Below are positions 16,448-23,756 of a DNA stretch of 35,218 bases, in pieces. The DNA is taken from contig JAKAZZ010000025.1 in the NCBI GenBank assembly GCA_021826315.1, forward strand, positions 1 through 35,218. The letters run 5' to 3'. How positions within the stretch are numbered: position 1 is the stretch's first letter; each line of letters opens with the position of its first letter. The DNA comes from Actinomycetes bacterium (lineage in GTDB: Bacteria; Actinomycetota; Acidimicrobiia; Acidimicrobiales; Acidimicrobiaceae). The notes under the pieces were generated by a model. The model saw only the letters and a list, made by a program, of their open reading frames with translations. It was not told the origin of the DNA and ran no database searches. The position numbers and the translations under genes are program-made.

Positions 16448-17740
16448 ATGAGTCACAAAGAACTAGTCGATCGTCACAAGGCGGTAATGCCCAAGTGGGT
16501 ATCCCTCTACTACTCCGAGCCGATCGCCATCGTTAGTGGCGAAGGCCGCCACGTCTATGACGCAGAGGGAACCCGATACCTCGACCTCTTCGGAGGCATT
16601 CTGACAACGATGACGGGATACGGAGTACCTGAGGTTGTTGAGGCGATCCAAGAGCAAGCCGCCAAGATGATTCACACCTCGACCCTCTACCTGATTGAGC
16701 CGATGCTAGACCTCGCCGAGAGGATCGCTAAACTCTCAAAGATCGAGGACGCCAAGGTCTTCTTTGCAACGAGTGGTACCGAAGCCAACGATTCAGCCCT
16801 CCTCTTTGCCACCGCACTTCGTTCATCCAATCAGATTTTGGCCGTTAGGAACTCATACCACGGACGCTCATTCTCCTCGATGGCTGTCACCTCTAACCCC
16901 GGATATGCAGTTACTAGCCTCTCTCCCTTCCAAGTCTTCTACGTCCTCGGTGGATCTAGACTTCGGGGACCACTCGCTGGCTTGAGCGACAAAGAGTACA
17001 TTCAAAGAGGGGTAGAAGACCTAAGAGACCTCCTCTCCACTGCAACAAGGGGCAACGTTGCTGCCCTGATCGCTGAGCCGATCCAAGGGGTCGGTGGCTT
17101 TGCCCAAGCTCCAGATGGTTACTTTGGCGCAATCCAAGAGGTACTAAATGAATACGGAATTCTTTACATCTCAGACGAGGTACAGACCGGTTGGGGTAGA
17201 ACGGGCGAGAACTTCTGGGGATATGAGGCCCAAGGAGTAAAGCCCGACATGCTCACCTTTGCTAAAGGACTTGGTAATGGACTCGCAATGGCGGGCGTTG
17301 TAGGCCGTGGCGAAGTTATTGATGCCATTGGTGGATCTTCTATCTCTACCTTTGGTGGTGGGCCACTGGTCTCGAAGGGGGCTTTGGCGAACCTTGAATA
17401 CCTTCTCTCGAATGACCTTCAGAATAACGCCAAGGTCGTCGGGGCGAAGATGCGCGATGAGCTCGAGCGGATGACCAAGGGGTCACCGATCGTAGCTGAG
17501 ATAAGGGGTAAGGGCTTGATGCTGGGCGTGGAGATCTGCGAACCTGGAACCCTCACACCTTCGCCGGCACGTGCATCTGTGATCCTAGAAGAGGCTAAGA
17601 AGCGTGGCGTCCTAGTGGGCAAGGGCGGAGCAAGTGGAAACGTCCTAAGGGTCGCGCCTCCTCTATCAATTACTGAAGATGAAGCTATAACAGGAGCTAT
17701 TGCTCTAGCCGAATCGATCGAGGTAGCATCAGCTATTTAG
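16448..17740 (+). CDS. Class III PLP-dependent aminotransferase (AGXT2 / 4-aminobutyrate type)
   Basis: 430 residues, ATG with GAGAGG seven bases upstream. Conserved elements: GTRYLDLFGGI; ATSGTEANDSAL binding the PLP phosphate; NSYHGRS; AEPIQGVGG; ISDEVQTGWGRTG with Asp243; and the Schiff-base Lys273 in TFAKGLGNG. The pattern DEVQTGWGRTG...FWGYE is closest in style to AGXT2-type enzymes (alanine-glyoxylate or beta-alanine/aminoisobutyrate-pyruvate) but 4-aminobutyrate, ornithine-type and related substrates cannot be excluded. The divergent MocR-type regulator suggests induction by its own substrate. A strong hairpin terminator follows. Confidence 0.88.
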   Translation: MSHKELVDRHKAVMPKWVSLYYSEPIAIVSGEGRHVYDAEGTRYLDLFGGILTTMTGYGVPEVVEAIQEQAAKMIHTSTLYLIEPMLDLAERIAKLSKIEDAKVFFATSGTEANDSALLFATALRSSNQILAVRNSYHGRSFSSMAVTSNPGYAVTSLSPFQVFYVLGGSRLRGPLAGLSDKEYIQRGVEDLRDLLSTATRGNVAALIAEPIQGVGGFAQAPDGYFGAIQEVLNEYGILYISDEVQTGWGRTGENFWGYEAQGVKPDMLTFAKGLGNGLAMAGVVGRGEVIDAIGGSSISTFGGGPLVSKGALANLEYLLSNDLQNNAKVVGAKMRDELERMTKGSPIVAEIRGKGLMLGVEICEPGTLTPSPARASVILEEAKKRGVLVGKGGASGNVLRVAPPLSITEDEAITGAIALAESIEVASAI

Positions 17741-17794
17741 TTGGACCAATTGGGAGAGATTTAGCTCCTTTTCGTTAGGTCTATCGACTTACAG

Positions 17795-17846
17795 AAAGGG
17801 CTCGGCAGAGGCGAAACTCGTCCTCCTCCGAGCCCTTTGTCTTTCT
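17795..17846 (+). terminator. Terminator after the aminotransferase gene
   Basis: AAAGGGCTCGG (17795-17805) pairs perfectly over 11 bp with CCGAGCCCTTT (17828-17838), with a smaller internal GAGG/CCTC pairing, and is followed by the pyrimidine-rich GTCTTTCT. It lies 54 bases after the stop codon. Confidence 0.72.
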
Positions 17847-17932
17847 ATCAGAGGGTGATCTTAGGTCCGCTGTAGTGATCTACGAAGCTAGATTGGCTAG
17901 TTGGTTCTTTTTTCACAACGGACGGACTTTTC

Positions 17933-18970
17933 ATGGATCAACAATTTGGCGGCGATCGTGTAGTAGATGAACTTGCACCCTTTGCCTACGAACTTCCGCA
18001 GGAGAGGATTGCTCAAAGTCCAATTGAGCCAAGGAGCACAGCGAAGCTTCTCGATGCTACGGGGGATGCTATCGTCGATCGCCGCGTAATCGACCTAGCT
18101 CAGATCCTCCGAGAGGGCGACCTGATCGTAGTAAATAACACCAAGGTGCTACCGGCTCGGGTTCAACTGCACAAGGCGACAGGTGGCATGGTGGAGCTTC
18201 TCTTTTTAGAAGAGGAGGAGGCTCACATCTGGAAGAGTCTCGCGAGGCCATCCAAAGGACTTGTAGCTGGTTCAGAGCTATTTAGCCAGAGTGGTGAGCT
18301 AGCTGCGAGGGTTATCGAGAGGTACGAGGCCCACCTCGATGCCCCAGTACGTCTCTTGATTGAGGTAATAGATGCCTCGGTGATCGAAAGCCAAGGTTCG
18401 GTCCCACTTCCACCCTATATCAAAGCGAAGCTAACCGATCCAGGTCGCTATCAGACCGTCTATGCGAAGCGACCCTCTTCAGCGGCCGCTCCAACTGCTG
18501 GCCTTCACTTCGACGACGCTCTGCTAGCTGCCATCGAGGAGAAGGGGATCAGCTTTGCTCAAGTGGAGCTATCGGTGGGGCTTGATACCTTTTTGCCGAT
18601 CAAGACCAACAAGATCGCCGATCACCAGATCCACACAGAACACTACGAGGTAACAGAGGAGACATGGTCCAAGATCCAAAGTGCTAAGAGGGTCGTGGCA
18701 GTTGGGACGACCGTGGTACGTACATTAGAGACCGTCGCCCAATCTGGCCAACTCGAGGGACGTAGCTCACTATTTATCCATCGGCCCTTTGAATATAAGG
18801 TGGTCGATATTTTGATGACCAATTTTCATATTCCACGCTCTTCGCTACTTCTCTTGGTGGATGCCTTTTTGCGTGACGGTAGGTGGCGCGAGATCTACGA
18901 ACATGGCCTTACCAATGACTATCGGTTCCTTTCCTTCGGCGATGCCATGTTGCTGAGGCGTGGCAACTAG
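17933..18970 (+). CDS. queA: S-adenosylmethionine:tRNA ribosyltransferase-isomerase QueA
   Basis: 345 residues from ATG 17933; the first ~12 residues precede the usual family start near FAYELPQERIAQSPIEPR. QueA transfers and isomerises the ribosyl part of S-adenosylmethionine onto 7-aminomethyl-7-deazaguanine in tRNA, making epoxyqueuosine. Family features: LIVVNNTKVLPARV, VYAKRPSSAAAPTAGLHF, VGLDTFLPI, and ILMTNFHIPRSSLLLLVDAF near the C-terminus. No other queuosine gene is visible in the window. It lies alone, between the terminator of the aminotransferase and the glnA leader. Confidence 0.95.
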   Translation: MDQQFGGDRVVDELAPFAYELPQERIAQSPIEPRSTAKLLDATGDAIVDRRVIDLAQILREGDLIVVNNTKVLPARVQLHKATGGMVELLFLEEEEAHIWKSLARPSKGLVAGSELFSQSGELAARVIERYEAHLDAPVRLLIEVIDASVIESQGSVPLPPYIKAKLTDPGRYQTVYAKRPSSAAAPTAGLHFDDALLAAIEEKGISFAQVELSVGLDTFLPIKTNKIADHQIHTEHYEVTEETWSKIQSAKRVVAVGTTVVRTLETVAQSGQLEGRSSLFIHRPFEYKVVDILMTNFHIPRSSLLLLVDAFLRDGRWREIYEHGLTNDYRFLSFGDAMLLRRGN

Positions 18971-19070
18971 ACATCGACTTCGCTCCTCAAGGGACTATTT
19001 TTCATTTCGATAAGTAGATCTCAAGAGTGGCGTAGCATAAAGTTAAGCGCTTTTTCAACGAGTGAGCACT

Positions 19071-19092
19071 GTGTTAACACTGCGTTCACATT
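19071..19092 (+). promoter_or_regulatory. 11-bp tandem direct repeat upstream of glnA (candidate nitrogen-regulator site)
   Basis: GTGTTAACACT (19071-19081) is followed directly by GCGTTCACATT (19082-19092); 8 of 11 positions match, including the GTT-AC core. Eleven-base periodicity with AC at each half site is the known layout of actinobacterial GlnR operators. The match to GlnR consensus is loose, so this is a candidate only. It lies 124 bases upstream of the preferred glnA start. Confidence 0.3.
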
Positions 19093-19215
19093 TTAGAAAA
19101 AAGATCGCAACAAATAACGACAAGAATAGTTATGACAGGAAAACACAGGGGTTCTCCTGTGGTTTTCATTATTCCCGGGGCTAACCCCCTTGAAAGCGGA
19201 AGGCAAGTTTCAGAT

Positions 19216-20217
19216 ATGAGCTATCAGGCCGAGTACATTTGGATCGACGGCACCAAGCCAACCCCACTAATGCGCAATAAGACACGTATCATCAAGGATG
19301 GTGTTGAGCCAGGCATCTGGGGATTTGACGGATCAAGTACGAATCAGGCCCCAGGAAGTTCCTCAGACTGCGTCCTTCGCCCAGTGTTCATCTGCCCAGA
19401 TCCAATTCGTGGACTTGACAACAAGCTCGTGCTCTGCGAAGTACTAGATATCGACTTTCAGCCACACGAGTCAAATACTCGAGCAGCCTGTGCCTCAGTC
19501 GAGGCCAAGTACGCAGATCAAGAGCCGATGTTTGGCATTGAGCAAGAGTACACATTCTTCCAATATGGTCGCCCACTTGGGTGGCCAGAGCAAGGGTACC
19601 CAGCTCCACAGGGTCCTTACTACTGCGGCACCGGAGGCGAGAAGATCGTAGGTCGTGACATCGTAGAAGAGCACACCGCCGCTTGCCTAGATGCTGGACT
19701 CGCAATCGAAGGAACCAATGCCGAAGTCATGATGGGTCAATGGGAGTTCCAAATCGGAGTTCTCTCCCCAACAGAAGTTGGAGATCAGATATGGATGGCT
19801 CGTTGGTTGTTGAACCGTGTTGCTGAGGATCACGATGTAGTTGTATCCTATGACGCTAAGCCAATGGCTGGTGACTGGAATGGCGCTGGAGCCCACACCA
19901 ACTTCTCGACCAAGGCTATGCGTGAGGACTACGACGCAGTTATCGCAGCCGCTGAAGCCCTTGGCAAGAACGCAGACGAGCACGTTGCTAACTATGGCGA
20001 GGGAATCGAACGACGTCTCACCGGTGCCCACGAGACCGCACCATATACCGAATTCTCATATGGTGTATCGAACCGTGGCGCATCAGTACGTATCCCATGG
20101 CACGTCGCCCAAGCCAAGAAGGGTTACCTCGAAGATCGTCGCCCCAATGCCAACTGCGATCCATACGTAGTTGCTCGTCTCATCACCGACACAATCTGTG
20201 GTGCTGCTGCTAAGTAG
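19216..20217 (+). CDS. glnA: Glutamine synthetase, GSII (eukaryote-like) type
   Basis: 333 residues from ATG 19216. The frame is open from ATG 19132, but the extra 28 residues resemble no family N-terminus, while MSYQAEYIWIDGTKPTPLMR is typical of GSII. A GGAAGG at 19198-19203 is upstream at a rather long distance. The enzyme makes glutamine from glutamate, ammonia and ATP. Motifs: beta-grasp segment, GFDGSSTNQAPGSSSD, FGIEQEYTF, GQWEFQIG, NGAGAHTNFST and a C-terminal RIPWHVA...DRRPNANCDPY. The length (about 340) fits GlnII of Streptomyces and not the ~470-residue GSI. It has its own terminator and a possible nitrogen-control site upstream. Confidence 0.94.
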   Translation: MSYQAEYIWIDGTKPTPLMRNKTRIIKDGVEPGIWGFDGSSTNQAPGSSSDCVLRPVFICPDPIRGLDNKLVLCEVLDIDFQPHESNTRAACASVEAKYADQEPMFGIEQEYTFFQYGRPLGWPEQGYPAPQGPYYCGTGGEKIVGRDIVEEHTAACLDAGLAIEGTNAEVMMGQWEFQIGVLSPTEVGDQIWMARWLLNRVAEDHDVVVSYDAKPMAGDWNGAGAHTNFSTKAMREDYDAVIAAAEALGKNADEHVANYGEGIERRLTGAHETAPYTEFSYGVSNRGASVRIPWHVAQAKKGYLEDRRPNANCDPYVVARLITDTICGAAAK

Positions 20218-20248
20218 GTTCCTCTAGGTCGATCCTCGATCTAAATCA

Positions 20249-20298
20249 ACGCCCCCGTCCTTGATTGATTCAATGGATGGGGGCGTTTTTAATTTTTT
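20249..20298 (+). terminator. Rho-independent terminator of glnA
   Basis: ACGCCCCCGTCC (20249-20260) pairs with GGATGGGGGCGT (20275-20286), 12 bp with one G-T pair, followed by TTTTAATTTTTT. It lies 31 bases after the glnA stop. Confidence 0.88.
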
Positions 20299-20407
20299 GC
20301 TATTTCGGTGTTGATTCAAGCACTGCGCGTTGGACTCGATTTGCAAGATGAAATGAAATGCAAAGGCAGAAGTCCGATGACTGGGGGGAATTGTCCCTCA
20401 AACTGCC

Positions 20408-20445
20408 AATTCGGCTAGTTGGACATATGTCCAACTAGCCGAATT
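20408..20445. repeat. Perfect 38-bp palindrome
   Basis: The 19-base arm AATTCGGCTAGTTGGACAT is followed with no spacer by its exact reverse complement. No T-tract follows on either strand, so it is not an ordinary terminator. It lies 17 bases before a second long palindrome (20462-20496). It might be a cruciform, a protein-binding site or the relic of a mobile element end. Confidence 0.85.
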
Positions 20446-20461
20446 TATGGCTCTAAATATT

Positions 20462-20496
20462 AGTATCGCGACCGTCTGACAGACGGTCGCGATACT
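20462..20496. repeat. Perfect 35-bp inverted repeat, copy of the hairpin downstream of thrS
   Basis: AGTATCGCGACCGTCTG and its exact complement are separated by a single base. The same structure, with a slightly different centre, is found at 23692-23728 directly after the intact thrS. Here it sits at the matching place after the decayed thrS tail copy. Confidence 0.88.
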
Positions 20497-20525
20497 TGCT
20501 ATGAATTATCCATTTCACTGGTGGC

Positions 20526-20795
20526 TTATACCTGTTCGTGAGCGTCGATTGCTCTTTGAATCATCGAGATAGCTTCCGCGATGGGTATGGAATTTTCTTG
20601 TCGTCCATCTCGTTAGCGCAGAGAGACAGCATTTGCTTCGACGTCTTGATCCCCGGCGATCATCATGTAGGGGACCTTTGCCAATTGAGCATTGCGAATC
20701 TTCTTTTGCATCCGATCGTCGATCTCAATACGAATCCCACTCTTTGTAAGGGCGCGCGGAACCTCATAGAGGTAGTCGACGTTGCGATCGGCGAC
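20526..20795 (-). pseudogene. Decayed partial copy of the thrS 3' end
   Basis: This segment aligns with 23757-24035, the last ~90 codons of the intact thrS. Over the first ~195 bases I count about 20 mismatches by eye. It ends with the same C-terminus (AIDAHEQV against AIDAREQV) and TAA at 20526-20528. It has an in-frame TAA at 20613-20615 where thrS has a Tyr codon (RYR), and a 9-bp deletion of one GCTCTCGTC-type unit near 20719. Similarity ends near 20795, and the catalytic domain is absent. It is therefore a non-functional remnant of a duplicated or recombined thrS. Confidence 0.88.
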
Positions 20796-21194
20796 AGGCC
20801 AAGGGACTGCCTTGCCAAGCGCTAATACGAGGTGAGGGCGAAACTCTTTGGCTAGTGTCTATTCGACCTCGTGGCCACTCCTTGATCACAACACCTGTCT
20901 CATCAGATCAGCAATTCCAAAGAGCACCTTGGTACTCGGCAATATTTGGATTGTAGATCACAAACCCAGTATCTAGAACCCTTAATCACACCGAATCATC
21001 TGCCAGCCCAGCTACCACTTTCTGTTCCGAACTAGCATTCCCGTGGGCATTCTGGTAAACCTCTAAACAGATAATACGCTTTCGGAAATATCTCCAAATT
21101 TCGTACACTCGTCGCCACGATGTGTTAAGTTTTGAATTGAACCGCATCATAATCCAGGTAAGCAGGACTACTGATAAGGGGGAATTATGAAGGT
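20796..21194. other. Gene-poor spacer with no assignable content
   Basis: Upstream of the thrS remnant no open frame of convincing length exists. On the minus strand a short stretch reads as VLDTGFVIYNPNIAEYQGAL (near 20920-20980) but is broken by stops and I cannot assign it. The promoter of the following plus-strand gene should lie near the right end. Confidence 0.4.
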
Positions 21195-21806
21195 GTGGAA
21201 CATCGTTCGGAGGGGGCGGTCATAGCCGTCAGTATTGGAATATTTAGCCTAGGAACCGGGGTGGGGTTAGGTAGTACCAGTAACGTTAGCGCAACTTTGA
21301 AACCTTCGTTCGAACCAATGGGCGCTAAGGGTATGGTAAATTTGACCCTGGTAGGCAAGGAGCGAGCTTTCAGTAGCGCAAATTATTTGCAAACATCGGG
21401 GCTCACTGCAAAGGTCGGAACCACAAACCCTCAAATAATTATCCAACCTCATACTGACTGTCAGCTGACACCAGCCTACTTTCACAACAGTAGTCATCGT
21501 CCAGGTACCATAGGAATTCAGTGGACGGTCGGCTGCGGTGGCGCGGTCCAGAGCTCTATTTCTATAAACACTTATCTGGACTTGAAGTATTGCAACTTTT
21601 TTTACTGTGTTTATGAGCTGTTGGACGCAAGATCTTATATCAAAACCAATATGAGCGAAGTAAGTCTCGGTGCGTATGGTGCCTGTGTGATTGGTCGTAC
21701 TGACTCCTACTACAGCACAGCTACTGCGACTTATGTTGGTGATGGAGTTACGGTGACCCTAAATAATTCTTCAGGGCCGACGGATGTGACATGCCAACCA
21801 AGGTAA
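21195..21806 (+). CDS. Unrecognised secreted six-cysteine protein
   Basis: 203 residues from GTG 21195. The N-terminal GAVIAVSIGIFSLGTGVGLG is hydrophobic and ends near SNVSA, compatible with a signal peptide. ATG 21187 (MKVWNIVRRG) lies in another frame, stops after 12 codons, and would give an ideal basic signal-peptide start if one base were added in the G run at 21212-21216, so a frameshift or read error is possible. The mature part is rich in Ser, Thr, Gly and Tyr and has six Cys (in TDCQ, VGCGG, KYCN, FYCV, GACV, VTCQ), which could form three disulfides. I do not recognise a family. The 3' end overlaps the next gene by 16 bases. Confidence 0.55.
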   Translation: MEHRSEGAVIAVSIGIFSLGTGVGLGSTSNVSATLKPSFEPMGAKGMVNLTLVGKERAFSSANYLQTSGLTAKVGTTNPQIIIQPHTDCQLTPAYFHNSSHRPGTIGIQWTVGCGGAVQSSISINTYLDLKYCNFFYCVYELLDARSYIKTNMSEVSLGAYGACVIGRTDSYYSTATATYVGDGVTVTLNNSSGPTDVTCQPR

Positions 21807-22726
21807 TCCAAGTTCGCGGTATGACCGATCGCCAGCGGCTGTTGTCTAGCCGTATCTGGTATCTTCATCTCGACCCAGCAACAGATCAAGAACTATTCGC
21901 AAGGCAAAGAGTTCTGGTTCAGGACGCCTCGGGGACGTCTGTGTTGGCAGGCAGCTTGGAGTTTCGTGCAGAAGCAGGGCTGGTCGTTGTATGTGGATCC
22001 GATATTTTAGGCAGAGTCTCTAAGTGTAATGAGGGTCGGTGGTTGAACCAGGTTCTAGGAGACGGTGCAATCCCCCTAGAACTAGAGATCGATGATCGCA
22101 TAGAACTGCGCGCAGCTCTGCGAGCACCGAGGATTTGGCCTATCGCTCGCTATTTCGAAGCTCCTCAGCTGGCAGAGTCAAAGGAGGCCACCTTTTCTGC
22201 CTTCGTGGATGAGTTGATTCCGTTAGAATCAATTCCCTCCCCTTACGAGGAAATAGCAAGAAGGAGCTGGGGTCTCATTTATCAGGTTCTCAGCGAGTAT
22301 GACGACTGGGAGCGGGAACACGTTGGAACACTTCCTCAGGAGATGGAAAAAGAGGTCAACTTTGACACGGTGCCAGGCTGGAGGGAGGCGGCGCAAGAGT
22401 TGCTTTATGAACCGCTCCTTTCCATTGGACCCCTGCTACTTGATGCGTTCTATAAGGCGGTCCTCTACGAGCAAGATGATCCCTCAGTTGTTTCTTTACC
22501 GTCCTATGGAGATCTTCTTGATCGACCCGGGGGATATTCGTTGATAGCACGCGTGCGCTATCCCACGGATGCGCCTGATTCCGTACTTTTCTATGAGGTA
22601 CTCGGAGTCCTAGAAGATCTTTTGCACCTCAGTCGTGGTCCGTGTGGTAGGTACTGGATCGCGGACTTTATCATTCCCCTTGAAGAGACAATCGACGGCC
22701 TTGGAGCTAAGTACGTACGACGATGA
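21791..22726 (+). CDS. Unrecognised acidic cytoplasmic protein
   Basis: 311 residues from ATG 21791, overlapping the secreted-protein gene by 16 bases; ATG 21821 (MTDRQR) is an alternative start that would avoid the overlap. There is no signal peptide or membrane segment. The N-terminal ~110 residues look beta-rich (VLVQDASGTSVLAGSLEF, LVVVCGSDILGRV). The remainder is acidic and helical with many Glu/Asp and Trp/Tyr (YDDWEREHVG, LLYEPLLSIG, FYEVLGVLEDLLHLSRG). No catalytic motif stands out. It abuts a wrecked transposase, and the pair is bracketed by thrS-tail repeats, which suggests acquired DNA. Function unknown. Confidence 0.6.
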   Translation: MPTKVIQVRGMTDRQRLLSSRIWYLHLDPATDQELFARQRVLVQDASGTSVLAGSLEFRAEAGLVVVCGSDILGRVSKCNEGRWLNQVLGDGAIPLELEIDDRIELRAALRAPRIWPIARYFEAPQLAESKEATFSAFVDELIPLESIPSPYEEIARRSWGLIYQVLSEYDDWEREHVGTLPQEMEKEVNFDTVPGWREAAQELLYEPLLSIGPLLLDAFYKAVLYEQDDPSVVSLPSYGDLLDRPGGYSLIARVRYPTDAPDSVLFYEVLGVLEDLLHLSRGPCGRYWIADFIIPLEETIDGLGAKYVRR

Positions 22727-22739
22727 CTCCTCCCTAGAT

Positions 22740-23375
22740 CTAAGTAAAGTTGGTCATCGAAGTCAATCTGTGGCTTTGTTGGACTCGCATAGTCATCGCC
22801 ACTGCTCAGCACACTGGTAAGCAGATCCCTAAGGGGTCTATCTGCGACCTTGAGAAGGCCATGAATGACAGAACCTATCAAGGTGATGGTTTCCATCGTG
22901 CTCACCGCGTCATTGTGGGGGTGTGGAATCAAGTACCCTCCTGCGGCTGATGAGCCCGGCCTCACGTGATGTTGCAAGCAAGATCTCAAAGGCTCGGCCA
23001 GGGCCCCCGATCGGATCTACCAAAACGCTCCCAGAAAGTCAACGAGCGCGCTGTGATAGAAGTTTGGCCAGGCAAAGACGTCGTAGCTTTCAACTCCAGT
23101 TGCATATCGCCAACGGGCATCAAAGCCATAGCGATCTGTCGCTTCACACTCCGAACACCCTTTTAACCGTTAGAGTACCATGACGGCCGCGATCACCAAT
23201 GGGGATCCGCTTCCCGTGCGTTCCAAGAGAAGATTTTGGCGAAGGCATCGTCAGGAAAGATTCGACTCCGCTTTTGAAGGAACGAATAGATACGGTCCTT
23301 TGCCAGTGTCTTTTCGTAGAACTGGCTCATATCGTCAAAGGACTTCGACTGCAAGTCTGCCACACCGAAGGACAA
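22740..23375 (-). pseudogene. Degraded IS1182-like transposase, N-terminal part
   Basis: Reading the minus strand and joining frames gives a recognisable transposase N-terminus. Pieces in order: IYSFLQKRSRIFPDDAFAKI; then, shifted, VIAAVMVL-stop-RLKGCSECEATDRYGFDARWRYA; EAGLISRRRVLDSTP; and shifted again, NDAVSTMETITLIGSVIHGL then LKVADRPLRDLLTSVLSSGDDYA and KPQIDFDD. These correspond to the LFPD-x-FADLF, VMVLQRLEGLSDREA, DARWKYA, RRVLDSTPLYDAVATMDTVTLIR segments of IS1182-type transposases. At least two frameshifts and three stops are present, and the C-terminal catalytic part is missing, replaced by the 21791-22726 gene. The element is dead. Confidence 0.82.
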
Positions 23376-23691
23376 GACTCACTCCTCACTTGGGGCTTTA
23401 CTACCTCAATTCCAGCCGATAAGAAGGTGTTTCGCAATTTACGAGGGGTAACAATCCCCCAACAATGAAATGATGAGATGGGCCAACTAGCAGGGCCAAC
23501 TTATTTGTGGCACCAGACAAGGACCATGTCTTGGGGGTCCATAGTCTTGTACGGTGGCGACCAACTCACCGCCATAGCCTGGTGGGTTCCCGTTGGTGAG
23601 AAAGACAGCAGTCACCTAGGGTTCGATTGGAGGGAAGATTTGCCGATATGCGGCGAGGCTAGAGGCGCTCCTGCCTTTTAGGGATAAGTAT
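23376..23691. other. Spacer between the IS remnant and the thrS terminator
   Basis: No convincing gene. CAATTTACGAGGGGTAACAA followed by TCCCCC near 23437-23462 lies upstream of the transposase remnant and may belong to the old element end, but no matching second end was found. A 67-codon plus-strand open frame at 23478 has no recognisable content. Confidence 0.4.
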
Positions 23692-23728
23692 AAGTATCGC
23701 GACCGTCAGTCAGACGGTCGCGATACTT
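23692..23728 (-). terminator. Long hairpin downstream of thrS
   Basis: AAGTATCGCGACCGTC (23692-23707) pairs perfectly over 16 bp with GACGGTCGCGATACTT (23713-23728) around the loop AGTCA. It begins 28 bases after the thrS stop in the direction of transcription. On the minus strand it is followed by ATACTTATCCC, only weakly T-rich, so termination is likely but not textbook. A near-identical hairpin occurs at 20462-20496. Confidence 0.6.
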
Positions 23729-23756
23729 GCTATGAATTATCCATTGCACAGGTGGC

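Noticed and set aside
20538-20825. 95-codon plus-strand open frame
   Set aside because: It is antisense to the decayed thrS tail; the equivalent shadow frame also appears over the intact thrS at 23829-24065.
22591-22989. 132-codon minus-strand open frame as an independent gene
   Set aside because: Its middle (NDAVSTMETITLIGSVIHGL and following) is one frame of the wrecked IS1182-like transposase, and its end runs antisense into the 21791-22726 gene.
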